In this document: in pieces, positions 47,627 through 57,487 of the stretch
Layout: every line of letters starts with the position of its first letter
Numbering within the stretch: position 1 is the stretch's first letter
From: Janthinobacterium sp. J1-1
GTDB taxonomy: Bacteria; Pseudomonadota; Gammaproteobacteria; Burkholderiales; Burkholderiaceae_D
Direction of reading: 5' to 3'
Assembly: GCF_030944405.1 (NCBI RefSeq)
Contig: NZ_CP132339.1
Location: forward strand, 4,898,001 to 4,962,000
Length of the DNA stretch: 64,000 nucleotides
Position numbers and translations under genes: made by a program
Notes under the pieces: model-generated
Told to the model about the DNA's origin: nothing
The model's database searches: none
What the model saw: only the letters and a program-made list of their open reading frames with translations

Positions 47627-48073
47627 TCAGTCCGGCGTTTCGGCCGGCCAGTCGCGGATATAGGCCTTGAGCATCTGGTTTTCAAAGCTTTGCGCTTCGA
47701 GCACGGCGCGCGCCACGTCATAAAACGAGATCACGCCCAGCAGGGTCTTGGCGTTCATCACCGGCAGGTAGCGCGCATGCTTTTCCAGCATGATGCGGCG
47801 CACTTCATTGACCTCGGTATCCGGCGTGACGGTGATCGGGTGGTCATCCATGTGCTTGCGCACGGTGCCGCCGCCGATCTGGCCCGCGTTTTCGTGCAGC
47901 GCATTGAGCACCTCGCGGAAGGTCAGCATGCCGACCAGGTCGCCAAATTCCATGACCACCAGCGAACCGATGTCTTTTTCCGCCATGGTATTGGCCGCAT
48001 CCAGCAAAGGCTGGTCGGGCGTCACCGTGTAGAGGATGTTGCCCTTGACTTGGAGAATTTCAGATACTTTCAT
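47627..48073 (-). CDS. CBS-domain protein
   Basis: A 148-residue protein made of two CBS motifs (about 8-65 and 78-132; MAEKDIGSLVVMEFGDLVGM and MLEKHARYLPVMNAKTLLGV). Paired CBS motifs bind adenosine nucleotides and sense energy state. The start MKVSEILQVKG is typical of stand-alone proteins of this kind; upstream codons were rejected. No partner is evident. Confidence 0.92.
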   Translation of the reverse strand: MKVSEILQVKGNILYTVTPDQPLLDAANTMAEKDIGSLVVMEFGDLVGMLTFREVLNALHENAGQIGGGTVRKHMDDHPITVTPDTEVNEVRRIMLEKHARYLPVMNAKTLLGVISFYDVARAVLEAQSFENQMLKAYIRDWPAETPD

Positions 48074-48217
48074 ATTGGCCGTCCTGTCCGCGTGAGAGTG
48101 GTATTGTAGTTGTTCTGAGCCCTGATTGGGACTGTAGCCTATGCCTGCCAAAAAATCCAGCCTTGCGGTCAATCAAATCCCACAGGAAAGCTTCCAAGCC
48201 ACCCTTGTCACCCTCAT

Positions 48218-48826
48218 CTACGCGCGCCGGCGTAGCCAGCCGGCCAGCGACAGGCGCTCGCGGGCCGTCGGCAGCACCTCGTGCAGCATCTCGGCCGACA
48301 GGAACATCACCATGCGGCCCGCTTCGGGCAGGATATCGCGGCTGGCCTGCCCTTCGGGATGCAGGCGCAGCGCGCCGCCCTGGCCGGGCAGCCAGTCGTC
48401 ATTGAGGTAAATCACCACCGACACCGTGCGCTGATCGTCGTCGCGAAAACGGTCCAGGTGGGCGCGGTAAAAGGCGCCCGGCGCATAAAGGGCGAAATGG
48501 CTTTCATATTCGTCCAGGCCGAGGAACAGTTCACGGTTCAGCTGCCGGCGCAAGGCGTCCATCAAGGCCAGGTACTGGTCGCAGGCGTCGGACTGGCCCG
48601 CTTCCAGCCAGGCGATGCTGTCGCCGCGGACGGTGCTGTCCACGCCAGGCGTGCGGCCGCTGCCGGTGCCGGCCGCCTTCATGCGGCCATCGCCGCGCGC
48701 CTGCACGCATTGCGCGGCCAGCTGGCGGCTCAGTTGCGGGGAAAGAAAGCCATCGTGCTGCGACCAGCCATGGCGGTGCAAATCATCGAACGACAGCTCG
48801 CATGCGGTGGGCGAAGTCAGCATCAT
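48218..48826 (-). CDS. 2-oxoglutarate/Fe(II) dioxygenase, prolyl-hydroxylase-like
   Basis: A 202-residue oxygenase with the P4Hc-type core. H123 and D125 (YRAHLDRF) and H182 (AEMLHEV) are the iron ligands and R191 (TARERLSLAGW) binds 2-oxoglutarate; the strand VVIYLNDDWLPGQGGALRL is characteristic. It has no signal peptide. The substrate is unknown, but family members hydroxylate proteins or small molecules. AGGAAAG precedes the ATG at 48826. Divergent from the metY-like gene. Confidence 0.88.
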   Translation of the reverse strand: MMLTSPTACELSFDDLHRHGWSQHDGFLSPQLSRQLAAQCVQARGDGRMKAAGTGSGRTPGVDSTVRGDSIAWLEAGQSDACDQYLALMDALRRQLNRELFLGLDEYESHFALYAPGAFYRAHLDRFRDDDQRTVSVVIYLNDDWLPGQGGALRLHPEGQASRDILPEAGRMVMFLSAEMLHEVLPTARERLSLAGWLRRRA

Positions 48827-49069
48827 GGCGAATCTTTCCTGGTGGACGTGCACCTGCACGTGCCGTTGCGCGCGCAGTCTAAGCCCAGGATTTCCGTGAA
48901 ACGCATACGCCAAAGATCGCTGACGCGCCATCGTACACTACGCGCTCCGGCGCGTGGCATGTTTTCAGCGGCGCGCAAAGCCGCAGCCCATGCGCCCCGC
49001 ACGGCCGCTCTTTTGTTCCTTCCGGAATCGGGGTACGATCTGGCGATTAAAACAATAGGTGGAGACATC

Positions 49070-50380
49070 ATGAGCGGTCCGAAATACCTGGGTTTCGACA
49101 CTCTTTCCCTGCACGGGGGCGCCGCGCCCGATCCGGCCACGGGCGCGCGCGCCACGCCGATCCACTTCACGTCCTCGTTCGCCTTCAAGAGCTCGGACCA
49201 CGCCGCCTCGCTGTTCAATATGGAGCGCGCCGGCCATGTGTACTCGCGCATATCGAACCCCACCAACGCCGTGCTCGAAGAGCGCATCGCCGCCCTCGAA
49301 GGCGGCGTGGCGGGCATCGCCACGGCCAGCGGCCAGGCCGCCATGCACCTGGGCCTGTGCACGATTGCCGGCGCCGGTTCGCACGTGGTGGCCTCGCGCG
49401 CGCTGTACGGCGGCTCGCACAACCTGCTGGCCTATACCCTGAAACGCTTCGGCATCGTCACTACCTTTGTCGACCCGCGCGATCTCGACGCCTGGCGCGC
49501 CGCGATCCGGCCCGAAACCAAGGTGCTGTTTGCCGAAACGCTGGGCAATCCCGGCCTCGATGTACTCAATATTCCCCAGGTGGCCGCGCTGGCGCACGAA
49601 CACCACCTGCCGCTGATGCTGGACTCGACCTTTACCACGCCGTATCTGCTGAAGCCTTTTGACCACGGCGCCGACCTGGTGTTCCACTCGGCCACCAAGT
49701 TCCTGTGCGGCCACGGCACGGCCATCGGCGGCCTGCTGGTCGACGGCGGCACCTTCGACTGGCAAGCCGCCTACGACCGGACCGGCCGCTTTGCCGAACT
49801 GTGCGAACCGTATGACGGCTTTCACGGCATGGTGTTTGCCGAAGAATCGACCGTGGCGCCGTTCGCCCTGCGCGCGCGCCGCGAAGGCTTGCGCGACTTC
49901 GGCGCGGTGATGAGCCCGCACAACGCGTTTGCCGTGCTGCAGGGCATCGAAACCCTGGGCCTGCGCATGGACCGCCATGTTGCCAATACCCGCAAGGTCA
50001 TCGATTTTCTATTGTCCAATCCGGCCGTGGAATCGGTGTCCTATCCCGAGCTGCCGACCCACCCCGACCACGAGCTGGCCAAGACCCTGCTGCCGAAGGG
50101 CGCCGGCGCCGTGTTCACCTTCAACCTGCGCGGCGACCGCGCGGCCGGCCAGCGCTTCGTCGACAGCCTGGCCATCTTTTCTCACCTGGCCAATGTGGGC
50201 GACGCCAAGTCGCTGGTGATCCACCCCGCCTCCACCACCCACTTCCGCGTGCCCAACGAACAGCTCGAACAGGCCGGCATCACGCAAGGCACGATGCGCC
50301 TGTCGGTGGGGCTGGAAGACGCGGACGACCTGATCGCGGACCTGGCGCGTGGCCTGAAACTGTCACAGAAAGGCGCCTGA
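49070..50380 (+). CDS. metY: O-acetylhomoserine sulfhydrylase
   Basis: A 436-residue PLP enzyme of the Cys/Met metabolism family that makes homocysteine (or methionine) from O-acetylhomoserine and a thiol. K210 (FHSATKFLCGHG) binds PLP; GVAGIATASGQAAMHLGL and YSRISNPTNAVLEERIAALEG are family signatures. The length of about 430 residues favours O-acetylhomoserine aminocarboxypropyltransferase over cystathionine synthases of about 390. GGTGGAG precedes the ATG at 49070; the long upstream frame is non-coding. Followed within two bases by a hydrolase gene, so an operon. Confidence 0.92.
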   Translation: MSGPKYLGFDTLSLHGGAAPDPATGARATPIHFTSSFAFKSSDHAASLFNMERAGHVYSRISNPTNAVLEERIAALEGGVAGIATASGQAAMHLGLCTIAGAGSHVVASRALYGGSHNLLAYTLKRFGIVTTFVDPRDLDAWRAAIRPETKVLFAETLGNPGLDVLNIPQVAALAHEHHLPLMLDSTFTTPYLLKPFDHGADLVFHSATKFLCGHGTAIGGLLVDGGTFDWQAAYDRTGRFAELCEPYDGFHGMVFAEESTVAPFALRARREGLRDFGAVMSPHNAFAVLQGIETLGLRMDRHVANTRKVIDFLLSNPAVESVSYPELPTHPDHELAKTLLPKGAGAVFTFNLRGDRAAGQRFVDSLAIFSHLANVGDAKSLVIHPASTTHFRVPNEQLEQAGITQGTMRLSVGLEDADDLIADLARGLKLSQKGA

Positions 50381-50381
50381 G

Positions 50382-51212
50382 ATGATCTACATCGTCGACA
50401 ACGCAAGCGCTTATTGCTACACGGGCGGCAAGCCATTCAACGCCGCGCAACCGACCGCCGTGTTTATCCACGGTGCGCAGAACGACCATAGCGTGTGGGC
50501 GCTGCAGACACGCTACTTTGCCCACCACGGCTGGAATGTGCTGGCGGTCGACCTGCCCGGCCATGGCAGGAGCGCAGGCGACGCCAAAACCACGGTGGAG
50601 GAACTGTCGCGCTGGATACTGGCGGTGCTCGACGCGGCCGGCGTGCCGCAGGCCATGCTGGTCGGCCACAGCATGGGTTCCCTGATCGCGCTGGAAGCGG
50701 CGTACCAGGCGCCCGGGCGCGTCAGCCAGCTGGCCATGCTGGGTTCGACCTATCCAATGAAAGTGTCGCCGGCGCTGCTGGAAACGTCGAAAAACGACGA
50801 GCAGGCGGCGATCGACATGGTCAATCTCTGGTCGCATTCCTCGATCGCGCAAAAGCCGTCGTTTCCCGGCCCCGGTTTCTACGCCATGGGCGGCGCGCGC
50901 CGGCTCAAGCAGCGCATCGCTGCCATCAATCCGGCGCACGTATTCCATACCGATTTTTATGCCTGCAATGCCTACGCCAATGGCGAAGCCGCGGCAGCGT
51001 CCATCCACTGCCCGACCCTGTTCCTTTTCGGCGCGCGCGACATGATGACGCCGCCAAAATCGACCAAGCTGCTGGTCTGCGCCATCGCGCATGGCAAGGT
51101 GGTGCAGGTCGATGCCGGCCATGAACTGATGGCCGAGCAGCCCGACGCCGTGCTCGACGCCCTGTATGCGTTTGCCGCCACCAAACCCGCTTTTTTAACG
51201 AAAACTTCATGA
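50382..51212 (+). CDS. Alpha/beta hydrolase
   Basis: A 276-residue alpha/beta-hydrolase fold protein: oxyanion segment FIHGAQNDHSVW, nucleophile S97 in GHSMGS, acid in LFGARDMMTP and base in DAGHELM. Cytoplasmic; substrate unknown. It starts two bases after the metY stop and its stop overlaps the WG-repeat gene start (ATGA), so the three are co-expressed. Confidence 0.88.
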   Translation: MIYIVDNASAYCYTGGKPFNAAQPTAVFIHGAQNDHSVWALQTRYFAHHGWNVLAVDLPGHGRSAGDAKTTVEELSRWILAVLDAAGVPQAMLVGHSMGSLIALEAAYQAPGRVSQLAMLGSTYPMKVSPALLETSKNDEQAAIDMVNLWSHSSIAQKPSFPGPGFYAMGGARRLKQRIAAINPAHVFHTDFYACNAYANGEAAAASIHCPTLFLFGARDMMTPPKSTKLLVCAIAHGKVVQVDAGHELMAEQPDAVLDALYAFAATKPAFLTKTS

Positions 51213-53194
51213 TTTCCACCGCCGTCCTGTTCAGCACCCACCACCTTCCCGACCATCCGGATTTTGACATCGACGCCATCTCTGGCCTGGCCGAATGGCG
51301 GCAAGCCACGCCGATGCTGTTCAAGCTGCTGCTGGGCAGCTCTGCGCAGGCCATTACCTGGCCCCTCTACGACGATGGCGAGGAACATGTTTGCGTGCTG
51401 GCCGCACCGATGGCCCAGGCGCGCGCCAGCTGGCAGGCGCTGGCCGCGCTGATGGACAAGCCGCGCGACGCGGCCGCCATCGTTGCGCGCAGCGCCATCG
51501 CCAGCTTGCTGGCCAACGGCGAACAGTGGCTGGTGCTCGATGGCGTGCAGTTGATAGGCCACGATATCGGCACGCCCGAGTTTGCACAGCAGCTGCAGGC
51601 GATCGCCGCCGAAGCGGCAGCGCTGCAGGCGGCGTTGCTGTGCGGCGACCGGGAAGTACTCGCGCCGCTGCTGGCCGCCAATATGGACGCCATCGGCTAC
51701 TGGTGTTCCTCTGCCAGCGCGCACCTGGCCAATATCGAAGAACGCGCGGTCGAAGAACTGCCGTTCATGCAGCGGCTGAACGTGCTCGCATGGGTGGAGG
51801 AAGCGCAGTGCTACGAAGTGACTGCCATCGCCGATCCTGCCGTGCACGGACTGGTCACGCCGTATGGCCGCTGGATCGTGCCGCTGGAAATGCAGGCGGT
51901 CGACCTGGGCAGTCACTATGCCGAGGAAGGCTGGATCACCTATGCGCCGGCCACGCAGCCCGGCTGTCAGGGTCTGCTGGATCTGAACGGCACCATCGTG
52001 CTGCCGCCCGCACCTGGCGCGCTGTATGTGATCAGCCCCCATCTGGCGCAGCAGATCGCGCCAGACGGCACCAGCAGCCTGCTGCACCTGCCCGACGGCA
52101 GATTGCTGATGGATAAGGTGTGCCAGATCGGCCAACGCGAGGATCAGCTATTCGACTTCGAGCGCGATATGCAGGATAACGATGAGCGCAATGTGTGCGG
52201 GGTGATCGATGCGACAGGCATGCTTGTGGTGCCGCCCCAATACAGCTCGGTGCAGGACTTCGGCACGCGAAAAAAAATCGCCATCGTCAGCCAGCGTATC
52301 GGCGAGCGCTTTCTGTTCGGGCTCGTCAACAGCAAGGGCGAACCGCTGGCGCCGTGCCAGTACACCTTCATCGACAGCGCCACCACCTCGTCGCCGCCGA
52401 AGCTGCGCAAGAACCTGGTCTACGCCATCGACGCGCAGGGCCTGGTCTGCATGCTGACCCTGGACGGCAAGCAGGCCTTCAAGCCGCAATATGCTCCCGC
52501 GCACCATCTGCACGGCGTCACCGCGCAAAGCGACTTCCTGTTCGTGCTCAAGGACGGCATGGTGTGGCGCATGGATTTTGCGGGCGGGCTGCTGGTGCAG
52601 GTCGACACGCTCGACGGCTTCCGGGCCGATATCTCGGCGCAGCTGAACCAGGCCCTGGGCTTGAACAAGCAAGCACCCGTGGAGCGCAACAGCTATACGC
52701 CGGCACAGCTGCTGGAACTGGCCGACCACGACCAGCTGCGCGCCATCGCCGCCCTGCTGCTGCAAGGTGACGAGGCACTGGCCCGGCGCTGCGTGGACCT
52801 TGCATTGGAAGAACTGAAGGAAGACGACCCGGAAGAAGAATATGAAGGCGACACGCCGGAAGCGGCCTGCCTGTTCCTGCTATGGTCGACCGCTGCCGAC
52901 GCGCTGGGCCATGGCACCACGCTGGACTGGAAGTCGGTTGATGAAATCGCCATGATCGGCCAGCATATCGCCGTGCCGGCCCTGCAGGACTTCACGTGGG
53001 ACGGCGAGGAGGATGGCGCCAGCATCACCGATGGTTTCGAGGCCATCGCGCGCCACCTGGCGCCGCACGGATTGCAGCTGGTGAACATGCAGGGTGGCGA
53101 GGACACCTATTGGCTGGCCGTGCTGCGCGATCAGGACAGAAAGGCCTTTGAGGCGATTGCGCGGCAGTCGGCCATCGAACCCGTCTTTTATTGA
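51209..53194 (+). CDS. WG-repeat protein with DUF6630-like C-terminus
   Basis: A 661-residue soluble, acidic protein. The central part contains WG/beta-propeller-like repeats (GLVTPYGRWIVPLE, GVIDATGMLVVPPQYSSVQD, GLVNSKGEPLAPCQYTFIDS), which usually mediate protein contacts. The C-terminal region (about 490-655: ALARRCVDLALEELKEDDPE ... TDGFEAIARHLAPHGLQLVN) resembles DUF6630. No catalytic motif. Its start overlaps the hydrolase stop. Function unknown. Confidence 0.75.
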   Translation: MISTAVLFSTHHLPDHPDFDIDAISGLAEWRQATPMLFKLLLGSSAQAITWPLYDDGEEHVCVLAAPMAQARASWQALAALMDKPRDAAAIVARSAIASLLANGEQWLVLDGVQLIGHDIGTPEFAQQLQAIAAEAAALQAALLCGDREVLAPLLAANMDAIGYWCSSASAHLANIEERAVEELPFMQRLNVLAWVEEAQCYEVTAIADPAVHGLVTPYGRWIVPLEMQAVDLGSHYAEEGWITYAPATQPGCQGLLDLNGTIVLPPAPGALYVISPHLAQQIAPDGTSSLLHLPDGRLLMDKVCQIGQREDQLFDFERDMQDNDERNVCGVIDATGMLVVPPQYSSVQDFGTRKKIAIVSQRIGERFLFGLVNSKGEPLAPCQYTFIDSATTSSPPKLRKNLVYAIDAQGLVCMLTLDGKQAFKPQYAPAHHLHGVTAQSDFLFVLKDGMVWRMDFAGGLLVQVDTLDGFRADISAQLNQALGLNKQAPVERNSYTPAQLLELADHDQLRAIAALLLQGDEALARRCVDLALEELKEDDPEEEYEGDTPEAACLFLLWSTAADALGHGTTLDWKSVDEIAMIGQHIAVPALQDFTWDGEEDGASITDGFEAIARHLAPHGLQLVNMQGGEDTYWLAVLRDQDRKAFEAIARQSAIEPVFY

Positions 53195-53195
53195 G

Positions 53196-55248
<2,053 letters not shown>

Positions 55249-55249
<1 letters not shown>

Positions 55250-55659
55250 TGAACGGCGTGCTGCACAAGTATTTTCACTGGGGCGCGATCGCCAGCCTGG
55301 CCACCTTGATCGTCTGGTGCGTGCTGTGGGAAACCGTGCTCGCGCCCCTGAAACCGGGCGGCTCCTGGCTGGCCCTGAAAGCCGTGCCGCTCCTGATTCC
55401 GCTATATGGCGTGATCAAGCGCGACGTGTACACGCTGCAATGGTCGTCGATGGTGATCCTGCTGTACTTCACCGAAGGCGTGGTACGCGGCTACAGCGAC
55501 ACCAATCCGACGTCGGCCTTCATGGCCTGGGGCGAAGCGATCATCGTCTGCGTGTATTTCTTCTGCGCCGTGCTGTATCTGCGACCATATAAAAAAGCCG
55601 CCAAGCGCATGGCCAGGGAATTGCTGGAAAAAGTAAACAAGGTAAATATCAAAAAATGA
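55249..55659 (+). CDS. DUF2069 membrane protein
   Basis: A 136-residue inner-membrane protein with about four hydrophobic helices (WGAIASLATLIVWCVLW, ALKAVPLLIPLYGVI, WSSMVILLYFTEGVV, GEAIIVCVYFFCAVLYL) and a basic C-terminal tail. It matches DUF2069, commonly found next to wrbA in Betaproteobacteria; function unknown. It shares one base with the wrbA stop and overlaps the FAD-oxidase start by ATGA. Confidence 0.88.
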
Positions 55660-57071
55660 GCGACCGAACCGATTTCCTTGATGCCTGCCGCGAACTGCTG
55701 GGCGACACCTTTGTGCTGACCGATGCGCCCGACATGGCGCCCTTCCTGACCGACTGGCGCGACCGTTTTACCGGTGTCGCGCTGGCCGTGCTGCGCCCCG
55801 CTTCGGTGGAACAGGTGGCCGGCGTGCTGCGCGCCTGCAGCCAGTGGTCGATTCCGGTGGTGCCTCAGGGCGGCAATACGGGCCTGGTATTGGGCAGCAT
55901 CCCGGATGCGTCCGGCACGGCCGTGGTGCTGTCGCTGGCGCGGCTGAACAGCATCCGCCAGCTCGATGCCGTCAACCGCACCATCACGGTCGACGCCGGC
56001 TGCATCCTGCAGACCATCCAGGAAGCGGCGACCAACGCGGGCTGCCTGTTTCCGCTGTCGCTGGCGGCCGAAGGCAGTTGCACCATCGGCGGCAACCTGG
56101 CCACCAATGCGGGCGGCACGGCCGTGCTGCGCTATGGCAATACACGCGAGCTGTGCCTGGGCCTGGAAGTGGTCACGCCGCAAGGCGAAGTCTGGTCCGG
56201 CTTGCGCGGCCTGCGCAAGGACAATACCGGCTATGACCTGCGCGACCTGTATATCGGCGCAGAAGGCACGCTGGGCGTGATCACGGGCGCCGTGATGAAA
56301 CTGTACCCGCAGCCGAAAGCCTGCATCACGGCGCTGGCCGCGATGGAGTCGCCCGCCCACGCGCTGCGGCTGTTACGCCTGATGCAGGACCATTGCGGCG
56401 CCAGCCTGACCGGTTTCGAGCTGATGTCGCGCTATTGTTTGCAGCTGGTGGCCGAGCAGTTCCCGCAACTGCCGCGTCCGTTTGCCGAAGCGCATGGCCA
56501 ATATGTGCTGCTGGAACTGTCCAGCAGCCAGTCCGAGGCGCATGCCATCGAATTGCTGGAAGCGAGCATAGGCGCGGCGCTGGAAGAGGACTTGATCGCC
56601 GACGCCGTGGTCGCCAGTTCGGTCGCGCAATCGGAAGGCCTGTGGCAGCTGCGCGAACATATTCCGCTGGCCCAGGCGCAGGCCGGCAAGAACATCAAGC
56701 ACGATATCTCGCTGCCGATCTCCGTCATCGCCGACTTTATCGCCATCACCGACGTGGCCTTGGCAACGGCCTTCCCCGGCTGCCAGCTGGTGTGTTTCGG
56801 CCACCTGGGCGACGGCAACCTGCATTACAACGTGGCGCCGCCAGCCGGCATGACGGACAGCGATTTTCTGGCCAACCAGGACGCCATCAACCGCATCGTG
56901 CATGATCGGGTAGCAGAGTTTGGCGGCTCGATCTCGGCCGAACACGGCATCGGCGCTCTGAAAAAGGCGGACCTGGCCCACTACAAGTCGCCGCTGGAAC
57001 TACAGCTGATGCGCGCCGTCAAGCAGGCGCTGGACCCGCGGAACATCATGAATCCGGGGAAGATATTGTGA
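55656..57071 (+). CDS. FAD-binding oxidoreductase (FAD-linked oxidase C-terminal family)
   Basis: A 471-residue flavoenzyme of the D-lactate/D-2-hydroxyglutarate dehydrogenase group. The PCMH FAD domain covers about 40-220 (PVVPQGGNTGLVLGS, GGNLATNAGGTAVLRYGNTR, IGAEGTLGVIT) and the C-terminal substrate domain has CFGHLGDGNLHYN and SISAEHGIGALKK, whose histidines coordinate the metal or substrate. It oxidises a 2-hydroxy acid; the exact one is not predictable. Overlaps its neighbours on both sides. Confidence 0.92.
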   Translation: MSDRTDFLDACRELLGDTFVLTDAPDMAPFLTDWRDRFTGVALAVLRPASVEQVAGVLRACSQWSIPVVPQGGNTGLVLGSIPDASGTAVVLSLARLNSIRQLDAVNRTITVDAGCILQTIQEAATNAGCLFPLSLAAEGSCTIGGNLATNAGGTAVLRYGNTRELCLGLEVVTPQGEVWSGLRGLRKDNTGYDLRDLYIGAEGTLGVITGAVMKLYPQPKACITALAAMESPAHALRLLRLMQDHCGASLTGFELMSRYCLQLVAEQFPQLPRPFAEAHGQYVLLELSSSQSEAHAIELLEASIGAALEEDLIADAVVASSVAQSEGLWQLREHIPLAQAQAGKNIKHDISLPISVIADFIAITDVALATAFPGCQLVCFGHLGDGNLHYNVAPPAGMTDSDFLANQDAINRIVHDRVAEFGGSISAEHGIGALKKADLAHYKSPLELQLMRAVKQALDPRNIMNPGKIL

Positions 57072-57487
57072 GAGCGCTTGTCTTTTTGCTGTTCGCGGCC
57101 AGCAACTGTGCCAGCGCGCAGACCGCCTACAAATGCGTGCAGAACGGCCAGACCAGCTACAGCGAAACGCCGTGCGCGGCCGGCCAGCTGCAGATCATCG
57201 AGGTGCCGCCACCGCCGCCCGCGGTCGACAAGGGCGCGGCCACGCGCCAGCAGCGCGTCGCCAGCCAGCTCGAATCGGTGCGCAAGCAGCGCGAGGCACG
57301 CGAGGACCAGGCCCGGGCGCGCGGCGCGCAGCAGGCCGAGGTGCTTGAAAAACGCTGCGCCCAGCTGCGCCTGGAACAGAAATGGGCGGCCCAGGACGCC
57401 GTCGGCGCCGGCGACAGGACGCGTGAAGCGGCGCAGCTGAAAGTGCGGCGCGCCGGCGAAAAACTCGCCATCGAATGCCTCCATTGA
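57068..57487 (+). CDS. Secreted DUF4124-family protein
   Basis: A 139-residue protein starting with a GTG that overlaps the preceding stop (GTGA). A short signal peptide (LVFLLFAASNCASAQ) is followed by the DUF4124 motif (YKCVQNGQTSYSETPC) and a long charged helix rich in R, E, Q and A that is likely coiled coil. It acts in the periplasm; role unknown. Its end overlaps the ABC permease start by 13 bases. Confidence 0.85.
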   Translation: MRALVFLLFAASNCASAQTAYKCVQNGQTSYSETPCAAGQLQIIEVPPPPPAVDKGAATRQQRVASQLESVRKQREAREDQARARGAQQAEVLEKRCAQLRLEQKWAAQDAVGAGDRTREAAQLKVRRAGEKLAIECLH